Shown here: in pieces, positions 26,680-35,600 of the stretch
Position numbering within the stretch: position 1 is the first letter of the stretch
Layout of the letters: each line of letters starts with the position of its first letter
From: Klebsiella pneumoniae
GTDB lineage: Bacteria; Verrucomicrobiota; Verrucomicrobiia; Limisphaerales; SXTU01
Assembly (NCBI GenBank): GCA_943330855.2
Contig: CALQJI020000053.1
Span: forward strand, 1 to 36,094
Direction: 5' to 3'
DNA length: 36,094 bases
Program-made: the position numbers and the translations under genes
Notes under the pieces: model-generated
The model's database searches: none
What the model was told of the DNA's origin: nothing
What the model saw: only the letters and a program-made list of their open reading frames with translations

Positions 26680-28008
26680 ATGAGTTCCAAGAACCGCATT
26701 CTGCTGTCCGTCATGATGTTCCTCCAGTTCTTCGTCTGGGGGGCGTGGTTCGCGACGCTGGGCGCGTGTCTGGCGAGCAACAATTTGGCGAGCATCATCG
26801 GCGACGCCTACGGCAGCGCGCCCCTCGCGGCCATCATCGCGCCGCTGCTACTCGGCCTGGTGGCGGACCGGTTCTTCAACTCCGAGAAGGCGATGGGCGT
26901 CCTCCACCTCATTGGCGGTGGCCTGCTGTTCATGGCTCCGGGCTTGGTGGCGAAAGGCGATGGCAAGTCGCTCGTGTGGCTCTTCACCGCCTACATGCTC
27001 TGCTATATGCCCACGCTCGGCCTGAGCAACACGGTGGCGTTCACCAACATTGACGACCGTAACAAGTTCCCCGCGCTCCGCGTGTGGGGCACCATCGGCT
27101 GGATTGTGGCGGGCCTTATCGTCGGGGGACTCGGCTGGTCCGCCAGCACGCACATCTTCACCCTCGCGGCGGTTTCCTCGCTCGTTCTCGGCGTCGTCTG
27201 CTTCCTACAACCCGCCACGCCGCCGCCCGCCGCCGGCAAGCCCATCAACCTCAAAGCCCTCCTTATGGTGGACGCCTTCAAGATGCTGGCCAACGTGCCG
27301 TTCCTCGTCTTCATCGTCTGCTCTACGCTCATCTGCATCCCGCTGGCCTACTACTACGCGTTCACCTCGAACTACCTCACGCACATCGGCTTCAAGGCCG
27401 CCGGGTCCACGATGACGCTGGGCCAGATGTCGGAGATCTTCTTCATGCTGCTCGTGCCGTTTTTCTTCCGACGCCTCGGCGTGAAGTGGATGATTTTCGT
27501 CGGGATGCTGGCGTGGGTGATTCGCTACGCGCTCTTCTCCTTCGGCGCGCCGGAACAGGTGCTCTGGATGATTCTCTCCGGCGTCGTGCTCCACGGGATT
27601 TGCTACGACTTCTTCTTTGTCACCGGCTTCATTTACACCGACACGAAAGCACCGGCTGAAGTTCGCGGGCAAGCTCAGTCCATGCTCGTCTTCTTCACAC
27701 AAGGCGTCGGGATGTATTTCGGTTACCAGATCGCGGGCGGCGAATTTGGCAAGACGCTCAAAAGCGCCGACGCCCTCGGCAAGGCCATGCCGCCGACGGA
27801 AAGCTTCACCTTCTGGGAGTCGTTCGGGCAAATGCTCACAGCCAAGAAGCCGCAAGTCGCCGGCACCGTGCTGCAAGACACGATGACTCAGTGGAAGGAA
27901 TTCTGGATGTTCCCCTGCCTGATGGCCGCCGCCATCATGGTCCTCTTCGCCGTGGCCTTCTGGGAGAAGAAGGAAATCACCGCCGCCGCTGAACCGCCGA
28001 AGGGCTGA
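26680..28008 (+). CDS. NupG/XapB-type MFS permease
   Basis: A 442-residue membrane protein with about twelve hydrophobic spans, of the nucleoside-proton symporter branch of the major facilitator superfamily. MMFLQFFVWGAWFATLGACL at the N-terminus, the ALRVWGTIGWI motif and the segment FFFVTGFIYTDTKAP are recognisable family features. It likely imports nucleosides or a sugar-like solute with protons; the substrate cannot be fixed. The gene stands alone, divergent from the sulfur operon and convergent with purM. The 224 bp after it (28009-28232) show no gene or clear terminator. Confidence 0.85.
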   Translation: MSSKNRILLSVMMFLQFFVWGAWFATLGACLASNNLASIIGDAYGSAPLAAIIAPLLLGLVADRFFNSEKAMGVLHLIGGGLLFMAPGLVAKGDGKSLVWLFTAYMLCYMPTLGLSNTVAFTNIDDRNKFPALRVWGTIGWIVAGLIVGGLGWSASTHIFTLAAVSSLVLGVVCFLQPATPPPAAGKPINLKALLMVDAFKMLANVPFLVFIVCSTLICIPLAYYYAFTSNYLTHIGFKAAGSTMTLGQMSEIFFMLLVPFFFRRLGVKWMIFVGMLAWVIRYALFSFGAPEQVLWMILSGVVLHGICYDFFFVTGFIYTDTKAPAEVRGQAQSMLVFFTQGVGMYFGYQIAGGEFGKTLKSADALGKAMPPTESFTFWESFGQMLTAKKPQVAGTVLQDTMTQWKEFWMFPCLMAAAIMVLFAVAFWEKKEITAAAEPPKG

Positions 28009-28232
28009 CCTCCGGGGCTTGGATCTGCCACAAGAGGGCAGAGAGAGAGCAAAGGAACGCTCTACGCCAGCAAGCTCGAAAGACTCGAACACCTCCACCT
28101 TGGTCCGAAAAACACGGGCAGAAAGCCCCATCTTCCTGACCAGATTTTCCTGACTTAAGCGCGGGTTTGGAGCCGTGGTTACTCCTCATAGCTTGCCCCA
28201 AATTCGCCTGCCAATTTCGTTCCCGCGATGCG

Positions 28233-29300
28233 CTACTCCACCCGCGCCACGCCCGTGCCCTTCACCACTTCACCAACGAGCCACGCCGTGTGCTTCTGGC
28301 TGCGGATGAACTTCAGCGCCGCGTCCGCCTGCTCTGCCGCCACGACGGCCACCATGCCCACGCCCATGTTGAAGACCTGATAAAGCTCCGCCTCGTCCAC
28401 GCCGCCGCGTTCGGCGAGCAACTGGAACAACGGCCCCATCTCCCAACTCCCCTTGCGGATGACCACGTCGCACTTCGCCGGCAGCACGCGCGGGATGTTG
28501 TCCACGAAACCGCCGCCCGTGATGTGCGCGAACGCCCTGACGGGCAGTTGAGAGTTGGGAGTTGAGAGTTGAGAGTTGAAACGCTTCAGCAACGCCTGCG
28601 CGAGCGGGCCGTAGGTGACGTGGACTTTCAACAACTCCTCGCCGAGCGTCCCTTCCAGGCCCGGCACGCGGCTCGTCACCTTCAGCTTCAACTGCTCGAA
28701 CAAAATCTTCCGCGCCAGCGAATAGCCGTTCGTGTGCAGCCCGCTCGACGCGATGCCGATGACCGCGTCGCCACGCTTCACGGACTTCTGCCCGTTGAGC
28801 ATCCGGGACTTCTCCACCACGCCCACGATGGTGCCGCTCAAGTCGTATTCGCCCGTTTGGTAAAAGCCCGGCATCTGCGCCGTCTCGCCGCCGATGAGCG
28901 TGCAGCCGTTCGCCGCGCAACCGCGCGCGAAGCCCTTGATGATGTCCGTGAAGACGTGCGGCTCCAGCTTGCCCGTGCCGAGGTAGTCGAGGAAGAACAG
29001 CGGCTCCGCGCCCAGCACCGCGATGTCGTTGACGCAGTGGTTCACCAAGTCCTCGCCAATCGTGTCGTGCTTATCCATGGCGAACGCGAGCTTCAGCTTC
29101 GTCCCCACGCCGTCCACCGAGCTGACCAGCACGGGCTGCCGATACTTCTTCACGTCCAGCGCGAAGAGGCCGCCGAACCCGCCCACCTTGCCGAGCACCT
29201 CGCGGCGATGCGTGGAAGCGAGGAGCTTGGGCAGCGTGCCCTTGACCTTGTTGCCCAAATCAATGTCCACCCCGGCGGCGGCGTAAGCTTTTTGTTTCAT
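28233..29300 (-). CDS. purM: Phosphoribosylformylglycinamidine cyclo-ligase
   Basis: A 355-residue AIR synthetase, the fifth step of purine synthesis, acting in the cytoplasm. YAAAGVDIDLGNK, SSVDGVGTKLKLA, HCVNDIAVLGAEPLFFLDY, GGETAQMPGFY, SSGLHTNGYSLAR and HITGGGFVDNIPRVLP are the conserved segments. Just before the last motif a stretch reading NSQLSTPNSQL is encoded by five 7-bp tandem repeats and is not seen in ordinary PurM proteins. ATG at 29300 is chosen over the longer open frame to 29444, since it starts the family sequence. No other pur genes adjoin it. Confidence 0.94.
   Translation of the reverse strand: MKQKAYAAAGVDIDLGNKVKGTLPKLLASTHRREVLGKVGGFGGLFALDVKKYRQPVLVSSVDGVGTKLKLAFAMDKHDTIGEDLVNHCVNDIAVLGAEPLFFLDYLGTGKLEPHVFTDIIKGFARGCAANGCTLIGGETAQMPGFYQTGEYDLSGTIVGVVEKSRMLNGQKSVKRGDAVIGIASSGLHTNGYSLARKILFEQLKLKVTSRVPGLEGTLGEELLKVHVTYGPLAQALLKRFNSQLSTPNSQLPVRAFAHITGGGFVDNIPRVLPAKCDVVIRKGSWEMGPLFQLLAERGGVDEAELYQVFNMGVGMVAVVAAEQADAALKFIRSQKHTAWLVGEVVKGTGVARVE
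28545..28579. repeat. Heptanucleotide tandem repeat within purM
   Basis: Five consecutive 7-bp units (CAGTTGA, GAGTTGG and three GAGTTGA) cover 35 bp within the purM reading frame, adding about 11 residues (NSQLSTPNSQL). One unit more or fewer would shift the frame. Confidence 0.9.
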
Positions 29301-29573
29301 GCTCGAAGATTGGTTTCGTCTCCTGCCGATGCGCCGGCCGGAACGCGAGGCGGCATCTTTCGGAATCCCCCGCTGCGCAGCAAGGCAAAGAATCGCGCCG
29401 CCGCCTTTGCTAGTATCAGGGGTAATGACAGTCGCTACCCACATTCACAGCATCTCCAAGCCCTTCAACGGCCCGGTGTCGGAGCTGAACTTCTCGGTCT
29501 TGATGCCCATGCGCTGGAGCATGGAGACGTAGAGATTGCACAACGGCGGCGCGTTCTTCGGGTCGAAAGCGAG

Positions 29574-30710
29574 TTACTGGCCGTGCTTGAAGCCGCCGCC
29601 GGCGAGGAGCACAGGGAGGTTGCGCGTGGAGTGGTTGCTCGCGTTGCCCAGGTTGCTGCTGAAGAAAACTATCGTGCGGTCGAGCAGGCTTTCGCCCTGT
29701 TCCTCAGTCTGCTTCAACTTCTCCAAAAGCTCGGCGAGGGTTTTCGTTTTCTCCAGCTCCAGCGTCTTGAGCTGCGCCAGCTTCGCAGGGTCCTGGCCGT
29801 GGTGTGAAAGATCATGGTGGCCGTGCGAGACACCTTGAATCGGCGGCACGAGGCTGGTGCCGAGGAGGAGCATCGAGATGAGGCGCGTGGAATCGGTCTG
29901 GATGGCGAGGTGGATGAGGTCGAACATACTCCGGTTTTTGCCGATGAGGTCGGCGGAGTTCAGGTTGTTTTGAGGCTGCTTCGCCTCGACCTTCGGCTTG
30001 GGCTTCTTTGACCACTCCTCGTTCGTGACCATGCGCTGCTCCAGTTCGCGGACGCTGGTGAAATACTCATCCATCTTCTCGCGGTCGCGCGTGCCGAGCG
30101 AGGGCTGCAAGCGCCGCGCCTGCTCGCGCACGGTGTCGAGGATGCTCTGACCGTCGCGCAACCGCCGCGCCTGCGCCTGCACTTCGTCGGGCCGGCCTTC
30201 GAGGAAGAGCCGCGCGAAGACGTTGGCCGGATACAGGTCCGGCGGCACGAGCGCGCCGCTGCGCGTCCACGACAGACCGAAGCCTTCCGCCGACAGCGAC
30301 AGGCTGGGGAAACGCGTCTGCCCGCCGATGCGCTCGGCGGCGAACTGGTCCACGGAAATGCTATTGCGAAAGCCCGCGCGAATCTCCGGGTGCGGCGCGC
30401 CGGTGAGGAAGCTGAAGATGGAATCGTGGCTCGACCCGACCTCAGGATGCGCTAGGCCGGACATTACGGTGAAGTCGTTGCGGAAGTCCTTGAGCGTTTC
30501 GAGATACGGCGAGAGTGCGTAGTCACGGCCCGCCTCGGTGGGGAAGAAATTCGCAGGGTTTACCCCGAGCGGCGTGCAGAGGAAGAGCATCCGGCGGATC
30601 GCCGGCGTCTTCCCCACAGCGAAACCGCGCGGCTGGAGCGACTCCAACACGGGCAGCGCGAGCGTAACACCAGCAGCGCGGAGGAAGGTGCGGCGGGTGA
30701 GGGTGGTCAT
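29574..30710 (-). CDS. Exported DUF1552 protein, shortened by an in-frame stop
   Basis: A DUF1552 family protein, found in Planctomycetes and Verrucomicrobiota next to cytochrome-like DUF1587/1588/1592 proteins; function unknown. A twin-arginine-type leader (RRTFLRAAGVTLALPVLE) begins it, and FLCTPLGVNPANFFP, VMSGLAHPEVG and VFFSSNLGNASNHSTRNLPV are conserved. A TAA at 29574-29576 ends the protein at 378 residues right after GGGFKHGQ. In the same frame the family-like C-terminus continues (LAFDPKN ... NLYVSMLQRMG) to a TGA at 29445. So the gene has lost 42 residues by a premature stop, or the stop is a sequence error. No partner cytochrome gene is adjacent. Confidence 0.82.
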   Translation of the reverse strand: MTTLTRRTFLRAAGVTLALPVLESLQPRGFAVGKTPAIRRMLFLCTPLGVNPANFFPTEAGRDYALSPYLETLKDFRNDFTVMSGLAHPEVGSSHDSIFSFLTGAPHPEIRAGFRNSISVDQFAAERIGGQTRFPSLSLSAEGFGLSWTRSGALVPPDLYPANVFARLFLEGRPDEVQAQARRLRDGQSILDTVREQARRLQPSLGTRDREKMDEYFTSVRELEQRMVTNEEWSKKPKPKVEAKQPQNNLNSADLIGKNRSMFDLIHLAIQTDSTRLISMLLLGTSLVPPIQGVSHGHHDLSHHGQDPAKLAQLKTLELEKTKTLAELLEKLKQTEEQGESLLDRTIVFFSSNLGNASNHSTRNLPVLLAGGGFKHGQ

Positions 30711-30861
30711 GTAAAGTAGTCAGTGTTCAGTGGCCGGACGGTGTCGAGGCAGTTCGACGCCGGTTGGTTTGAAACTCCGTAAAAATTACTAAGCCAGAGC
30801 GAGTAGTCAGCACTTGTGCTGGCCGCGCACGGGTATCAGCAAGTGAATACTTTCCCCTCCC

Positions 30862-31560
30862 TCACTCATCCCGCGTGATCGCTTGCATCCGCGCCTCGAG
30901 CTCCGCGCGGAGTTGCTTTCGCTCCGCCTCACTCGCGTCGCGCGGAATCCAGACCGGGGGGCCGAGCTGGACCTCGCAGCGAGCGAAGGGCAGCGGCACT
31001 TGGAAGCGGTCCCACGTCTTCAGCCGCCACTTGCAGCTTAGATGAAAGGACGCCGGGACAATCGCCATGCCTGTGAGCTGCGCGAGCGAGATGATGCCTT
31101 CCTGCACCACGTAGCACGGCCCGCGCGGCCCGTCGGGCGTGATGGCGAGGTCGCGGCCCCGCTCGCCCGCAGAGACAAGTTCTCGCAACGCCTGCGGCCC
31201 GCGTCGGCTGGAGGATCCACGCACCGGCTCCACGTCGAACAACTCCAGCACCCGCGCCAACATCCCGCCATCGCGGCTCGCGCTGACGAGCGCGGCCATT
31301 TTGCGCTGCGGCTGCCGGGCTTGCACATAGCGCCGGAAGAGGATGAGCGAGAGCGCCAGCCGGTTGTGCCAAAGACAGAAGATGACCGGTTCCTTGCCGC
31401 CGTTCTCAAACAACTTGGTTTCATCGCTCCAGCTCCAGCGCAGCGTCGCTGCGACGGAACTGGACACGAGCCAGATGAGGCGCGCGGCCAGGAGTCCGTG
31501 CCACTTCGGCCGGTGAGGGATCACCGGGCCGGATGGCGTGGTGGTAGCAGGAGAGGACAT
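30862..31560 (-). CDS. DUF374 / lysophospholipid acyltransferase-like protein
   Basis: A 232-residue protein of the DUF374 branch of the acyltransferases. The sequence FCLWHNRLALSL holds the HN-containing active-site block, VSASRDGGMLARVLE and VRGSSSRRG follow, and ITPDGPRGP is the conserved third block. Members probably acylate a glycerolipid or lipid A precursor at the inner membrane; one hydrophobic segment lies near the start. The frame stays open to 31626, but those residues come from a repeat, so ATG 31560 (MSSPATTTPSG) is chosen. Confidence 0.85.
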   Translation of the reverse strand: MSSPATTTPSGPVIPHRPKWHGLLAARLIWLVSSSVAATLRWSWSDETKLFENGGKEPVIFCLWHNRLALSLILFRRYVQARQPQRKMAALVSASRDGGMLARVLELFDVEPVRGSSSRRGPQALRELVSAGERGRDLAITPDGPRGPCYVVQEGIISLAQLTGMAIVPASFHLSCKWRLKTWDRFQVPLPFARCEVQLGPPVWIPRDASEAERKQLRAELEARMQAITRDE

Positions 31561-31585
31561 TTCAGATTGACCAATTTCCAATGAC

Positions 31586-31694
31586 CAAGTCCCAATCAAT
31601 GACCAAGCTCGAATGTCCAAACCCACACGCGCACACGGCCAGTCTCGGGTGCTTGGACATTGGGCAGTTCTTGGTCATTGAGGGTTGGGACTTG
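31586..31694. repeat. Imperfect inverted repeat between acyltransferase and ruvA
   Basis: CAAGTCCCAATCAATGACCA and the bases to 31620 are complementary, with small gaps, to 31653-31694, which reads TTGGACATTGGGCAGTTC and on. A further similar unit starts at 31568. It fills the gap between two same-strand genes and resembles a dispersed repeat family. Confidence 0.65.
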
Positions 31695-31704
31695 TGCATC
31701 CCTA

Positions 31705-32307
31705 CTAACCTTTCTTCAACCCCGCCCGCACCAATTCCTCCACCGTCGCCTGCGCGCCGAGCATCGTCTGCGCAGCTCGGACGGTCTCGTGCGCTTCGGG
31801 TTGCTTGAAGCCCAGAGCCATCAGCGCGAGCACGGCGTCGTTGAGTCGCTGGCCGTCGGCAGACAACGCGCGTTCCGCGCTGCTCGCTTCCCACGCACCC
31901 GCCGCGCCGACCTTGTCCTTCAGTTCGACGACGATGCGCTCGGCGGTCTTACGCCCCACGCCGGAAATGGAGGAGAGCGCCTTCACATCGCCGCTGGCCA
32001 CCGCGCCGCGGAAGGCGACTGGGTTCATGCCACTGAGAACATTAAGCGCAATCTTCGGCCCGATCCCGCTGACGGTGTTGACGAGCATTCGGAACAACTC
32101 GCGCTCCGCAGCCGTCGCGAATCCGTAGAGCACATGGGCATCCTCGCGAATGGCGAGATGCGTGAGCAACCGCACTTCGCCGCCGGGTGCCGGCAGTTTG
32201 TCGAACGACGAGAGCGGAATCAGCACATCGTAGCCGACGCCGTGGACCTCCACGGTGACTTGGGTGGGGAGCGCCGCCACCAGCGTGCCGTGAAGGAAGG
32301 AAATCAT
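31705..32307 (-). CDS. ruvA: Holliday junction DNA helicase subunit RuvA
   Basis: A 200-residue RuvA of normal length. MISFLHGTLV with VEVHGVGYDVLIPLS forms the N-terminal OB-fold, helix-hairpin-helix motifs follow (VSGIGPKIALNVLSG and ISGVGRKTAERIVVELK), and the C-terminal domain that contacts RuvB ends in ALMALGFKQPEAHETVRAA. It binds four-way junctions and guides RuvB during branch migration. RuvB and RuvC are not next to it, and the repeat at 31586-31694 separates it from the downstream acyltransferase. Confidence 0.95.
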   Translation of the reverse strand: MISFLHGTLVAALPTQVTVEVHGVGYDVLIPLSSFDKLPAPGGEVRLLTHLAIREDAHVLYGFATAAERELFRMLVNTVSGIGPKIALNVLSGMNPVAFRGAVASGDVKALSSISGVGRKTAERIVVELKDKVGAAGAWEASSAERALSADGQRLNDAVLALMALGFKQPEAHETVRAAQTMLGAQATVEELVRAGLKKG

Positions 32308-32315
32308 GCCGCGCC

Positions 32316-32345
32316 GTTGTAGCGGAGGACCGCGCGGGCGCGCAA
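32316..32345 (-). promoter_or_regulatory. Candidate promoter for ruvA
   Basis: On the minus strand TTGCGC (32345-32340) and TACAAC (32321-32316) are separated by 18 bp, ending 8 bases before the ruvA ATG at 32307. Same short-leader layout as other genes here. Confidence 0.35.
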
Positions 32346-32398
32346 TGCTGAAGGCCGGCTGAGAGCGCAGAATCCTGGTGTAACCGGAGTGTCACCAG

Positions 32399-32430
32399 TT
32401 GTTCACAATCCTCATGGCCGGTTGTCCACA
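32399..32430 (+). promoter_or_regulatory. Two DnaA-box-like sites upstream of the ribonucleotide reductase gene
   Basis: TTGTTCACA (32399-32407) and TTGTCCACA (32422-32430) differ from the DnaA consensus TTATNCACA by one base each and are 23 bp apart, about two helix turns. DnaA is known to act at the nrd promoter of Escherichia coli, so a role in nrd control is an inference. The 336-bp gap is otherwise locally AT-rich. Confidence 0.35.
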
Positions 32431-32505
32431 AACCTTGGTAAATCCCTGTATTACAACAGGTTTTCAGCGCGAATAACTCATGAACAACTTTTCTCGAAAA
32501 ACTAC

Positions 32506-32533
32506 TTGCCACCACTACACCTAGTGCTACGGT
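32506..32533 (+). promoter_or_regulatory. Candidate nrdJ promoter with NrdR-box-like palindrome
   Basis: TTGCCA (32506-32511) and TACGGT (32528-32533) are separated by 16 bp. Inside the spacer lies a perfect palindrome CACTA-CACC-TAGTG (32513-32526), close to the NrdR box pattern that represses ribonucleotide reductase genes. Placement between the promoter elements would block polymerase. About 105 bases of leader would follow. Confidence 0.5.
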
Positions 32534-32643
32534 CACCGCCGCTCCCCAACCAATGGGGTGTCCCGCGAGTAAGTCACCAGCGGGAAACCCTAATAGCGAG
32601 GTGAGTATTCGCGTCTGCTTCGGTCTGGCTGTGTGTTGCGGCC

Positions 32644-35600
32644 ATGAACGGAAAAGGTGCCCCAGTGCCCAACAACTTTAGCCAACCGAAACCCATGATT
32701 GACGCCCCTGAGCCTATGCTCTCCCCTGCTCCCACCGCTCGCCGCCAGAAGGCCGCCGCCCCCGCCCCGCGCGCTCTGAAGCCCGCTGCCAAATCCGCCA
32801 AGAAATCCACCCACCTCCAGCGCGTCTTCTCCGACGCCAAGGTCAAGCCCTTCGACCAAATCGAGTGGGACCAGCGCACCGCCGAAATCACCGACGACTC
32901 CGGCAAGACCATTTTCAAGCAGGAGGGCGTCGAGGTGCCCAAAAGCTGGTCGCTCCTGGCCACGAAGGTGGTTTGTTCGAAGTATTTCTACGGCGACCCC
33001 TCCAAGCCCGAGCGTGAAAAGTCGGTGAAGCAGCTCATCCACCGCGTCACCCGCACGCTCGCCGACTGGGGCGTCAAGGACGGCTACTTCAGCAAGGCGG
33101 ACGGCGAACTTTTCTATGATGAGCTGACGTGGCTCTGCGTGAACCAATACGGCGCGTTCAACTCCCCGGTCTGGTTCAACGTGGGCCTCTACCACGAATA
33201 CGGCGTCGGCAAGAACTCCGGCAAAGGCAACTGGTTCGTGAACCGCAAGACCAGCGTCGCCGAGCGCGCCCACACCCAATACGAATACCCGCAGGGCAGC
33301 GCGTGCTTCATCCAAGCCGTAAAGGACGACATGGAGTCCATCATGCACCTCGCCTATGCCGAGGCCATGCTCTTCAAGCTCGGCTCCGGCACGGGCACCG
33401 ACCTGACGCCCATCCGCAGCTCACGCGAGAAACTCTCCGGCGGCGGCAAGCCCAGCGGCCCGATGTCCTTCCTCCGGGTTTATGACCAAGTCGCCAACGT
33501 CGTAAAGTCCGGCGGCAAGACCCGCCGCGCGGCGAAAATGAACACCCTGCGCGACACGCACGGCGACATCGAGGAGTTCATTGACGCGAAGCAGAAGGAA
33601 GAGAAGAAGGCCTGGGCGCTCATCGAGCAGGGCTACGACGGCTCCTTCAACGGCGAGGCCTACGGCTCCGTGATGTATCAGAACGAGAACCTCTCCGTGC
33701 GCGTCTCGGACGAGTTCATGAGCGCCGCCCTCGAAGGCAAAGAATGGTGGACCAAATCCACCACCACGGGTGAACGTCTTGAAAAGAAGGAAGCCAGCCA
33801 CCTGCTGCACAAAATAGCCGAGGGCACCCACATCTGCGGCGACCCCGGCCTGCAATACGACGGCGCGATTCAGAAGTGGCACACCTGCAAAGGCACCGAG
33901 CCGATTCACTCCACGAACCCGTGCAGCGAATACGTGTTCCTCAACAACACCGCCTGCAACCTCGCCTCGCTGAACCTCATGAAGTTCAAACGCGAGGACA
34001 GCACCTTCGACGTCGAGCGCTTCAAAGCCGCCGTGCGCATCTTCATCACCGCGCAGGAAATCCTCGTGGACAATGCGAGCTACCCGACCCAGGAAATCGC
34101 CGAGAACTCCCACATCTTCCGCACGCTGGGACTCGGCTTCGCGAACCTCGGCTCCCTCTGCATGAGCTACGGCCTGCCCTATGACTCCCACGAAGGCCGC
34201 GCCCTCGCCGGAGCCATCAGCGCCATAATGACCGGCCACGCCTACGAGCAGAGCGCGGACATCGCCGCGCAGATGGGAACCTTCAAAGGCTACCGCGACG
34301 CCCGTTGCTCCGGCGTCACTCAGCCCCTCAAGAAGGACAACGTGGACTCGATGTTGAGCGTCATTCACCAGCACCGCACGGCGGTCGAAGAAATTCAGCC
34401 CAGCGAGGAGTTCAACTACCTCAAGGACGAGGCCCGCCGCGTCTGGGACGGCGCGCTGGCCAAGGGCAAGAAACACGGCTACCGCAACGCCCAAGTCACC
34501 GTCCTCGCGCCCACCGGCACCATCGGCTTCCTGATGGACTGCGACACCACCGGCATCGAGCCCGACATCGCGCTGGTGAAATACAAACTCCTCGCCGGCG
34601 GCGGCATGCTCAAAATCGTCAACCGCGGCGTGGCGGACGCCCTCCGTCGCCTCGGCTACGACGAGACGAAAATCGAGTCCATCATCGCGCACATCGAGAA
34701 GCACGACACCATCGAAGACGTTGAGAACAACGGTGCGACCATCAAGAGCGGCGTGAAACCCGAGCACATCGAAGTCTTCGACTGCGCGTTCAAAGCCCAC
34801 AAAGGCAAACGCAGCATCCACTACATGGCGCACCTCAGCATGATGGCCGCCGCCCAGCCCTTCATCTCCGGCGCCATCAGCAAGACCGTCAACCTCCCCA
34901 GCGAAGCCACCGTCGCCGACGTCCGCGATGCCTACGTGCAAGCCTGGCGCATGGGCCTCAAGTGCGTTGCCATCTACCGCGACGGCTCCAAGCGCTCGCA
35001 GCCACTCAACACCAAGAAGACCAACGAGGGCGGGGACAAAGTCGCCAACGCCGCTGCGGCCACGGCCGAGCAAACCGTCACCTTGGAAACTCGCGTGAAG
35101 GAACTCGAAACCGAGCTGATGCGTTTGCACGGCGAAGTCGGCAAGCCCCTCCGCCGCCGGCTCCCGGACACCCGCGCGTCCTACACGCACAAGTTCGATG
35201 TCGCCAGCCACGAAGGCTACCTCACCGTCGGCGTCTTCCCCGATGGCACGCCCGGCGAGATGTTCATCACCATGTCGAAGGAGGGTTCCACCATCGGCGG
35301 CCTCATGGACAGCGTCGCCGCGCTCACCAGCATGTCGCTGCAATACGGCGTGCCGCTGGACGCGCTCGTCCGCAAGTTCGCCCACCAGCGCTTCGAGCCG
35401 AGCGGCTTCACGAAGAACCCGGAGATTGGCCGCGCCAGCAGCATCATTGACTACGTGTTCCGCTGGCTCGCCTTCCAGTTCATCCCCGGCTACCGCGAGA
35501 GCAACGCCAAGGACGGCCAACAGAACCTCCCCCTGCCCGGCCTCACCGAGATTGAGCGCCAGAGCGTGAACCGCTCCGTCCCCGAGCTGCCGATCTCCGA

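Noticed and set aside
29574..29576. Recoding of TAA in the DUF1552 gene
   Set aside because: TAA is not a known site for selenocysteine or pyrrolysine insertion and no stem-loop signal was recognised; mutation or error is simpler.
30808..30821. Palindrome CAGCACTTGTGCTG as an operator
   Set aside because: It lies downstream of the acyltransferase start and upstream of nothing it would clearly control; no second site or promoter was found, so it was not listed.
32399..32487. Replication origin
   Set aside because: Only two near-consensus DnaA boxes plus one weak site are present, with no dnaA, dnaN or similar genes and no clear AT-rich unwinding repeats.
32308..32643. Cobalamin riboswitch before the B12-dependent reductase gene
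   Set aside because: The region was checked because of the B12 link, but the conserved B12-box core and its flanking stems were not found.
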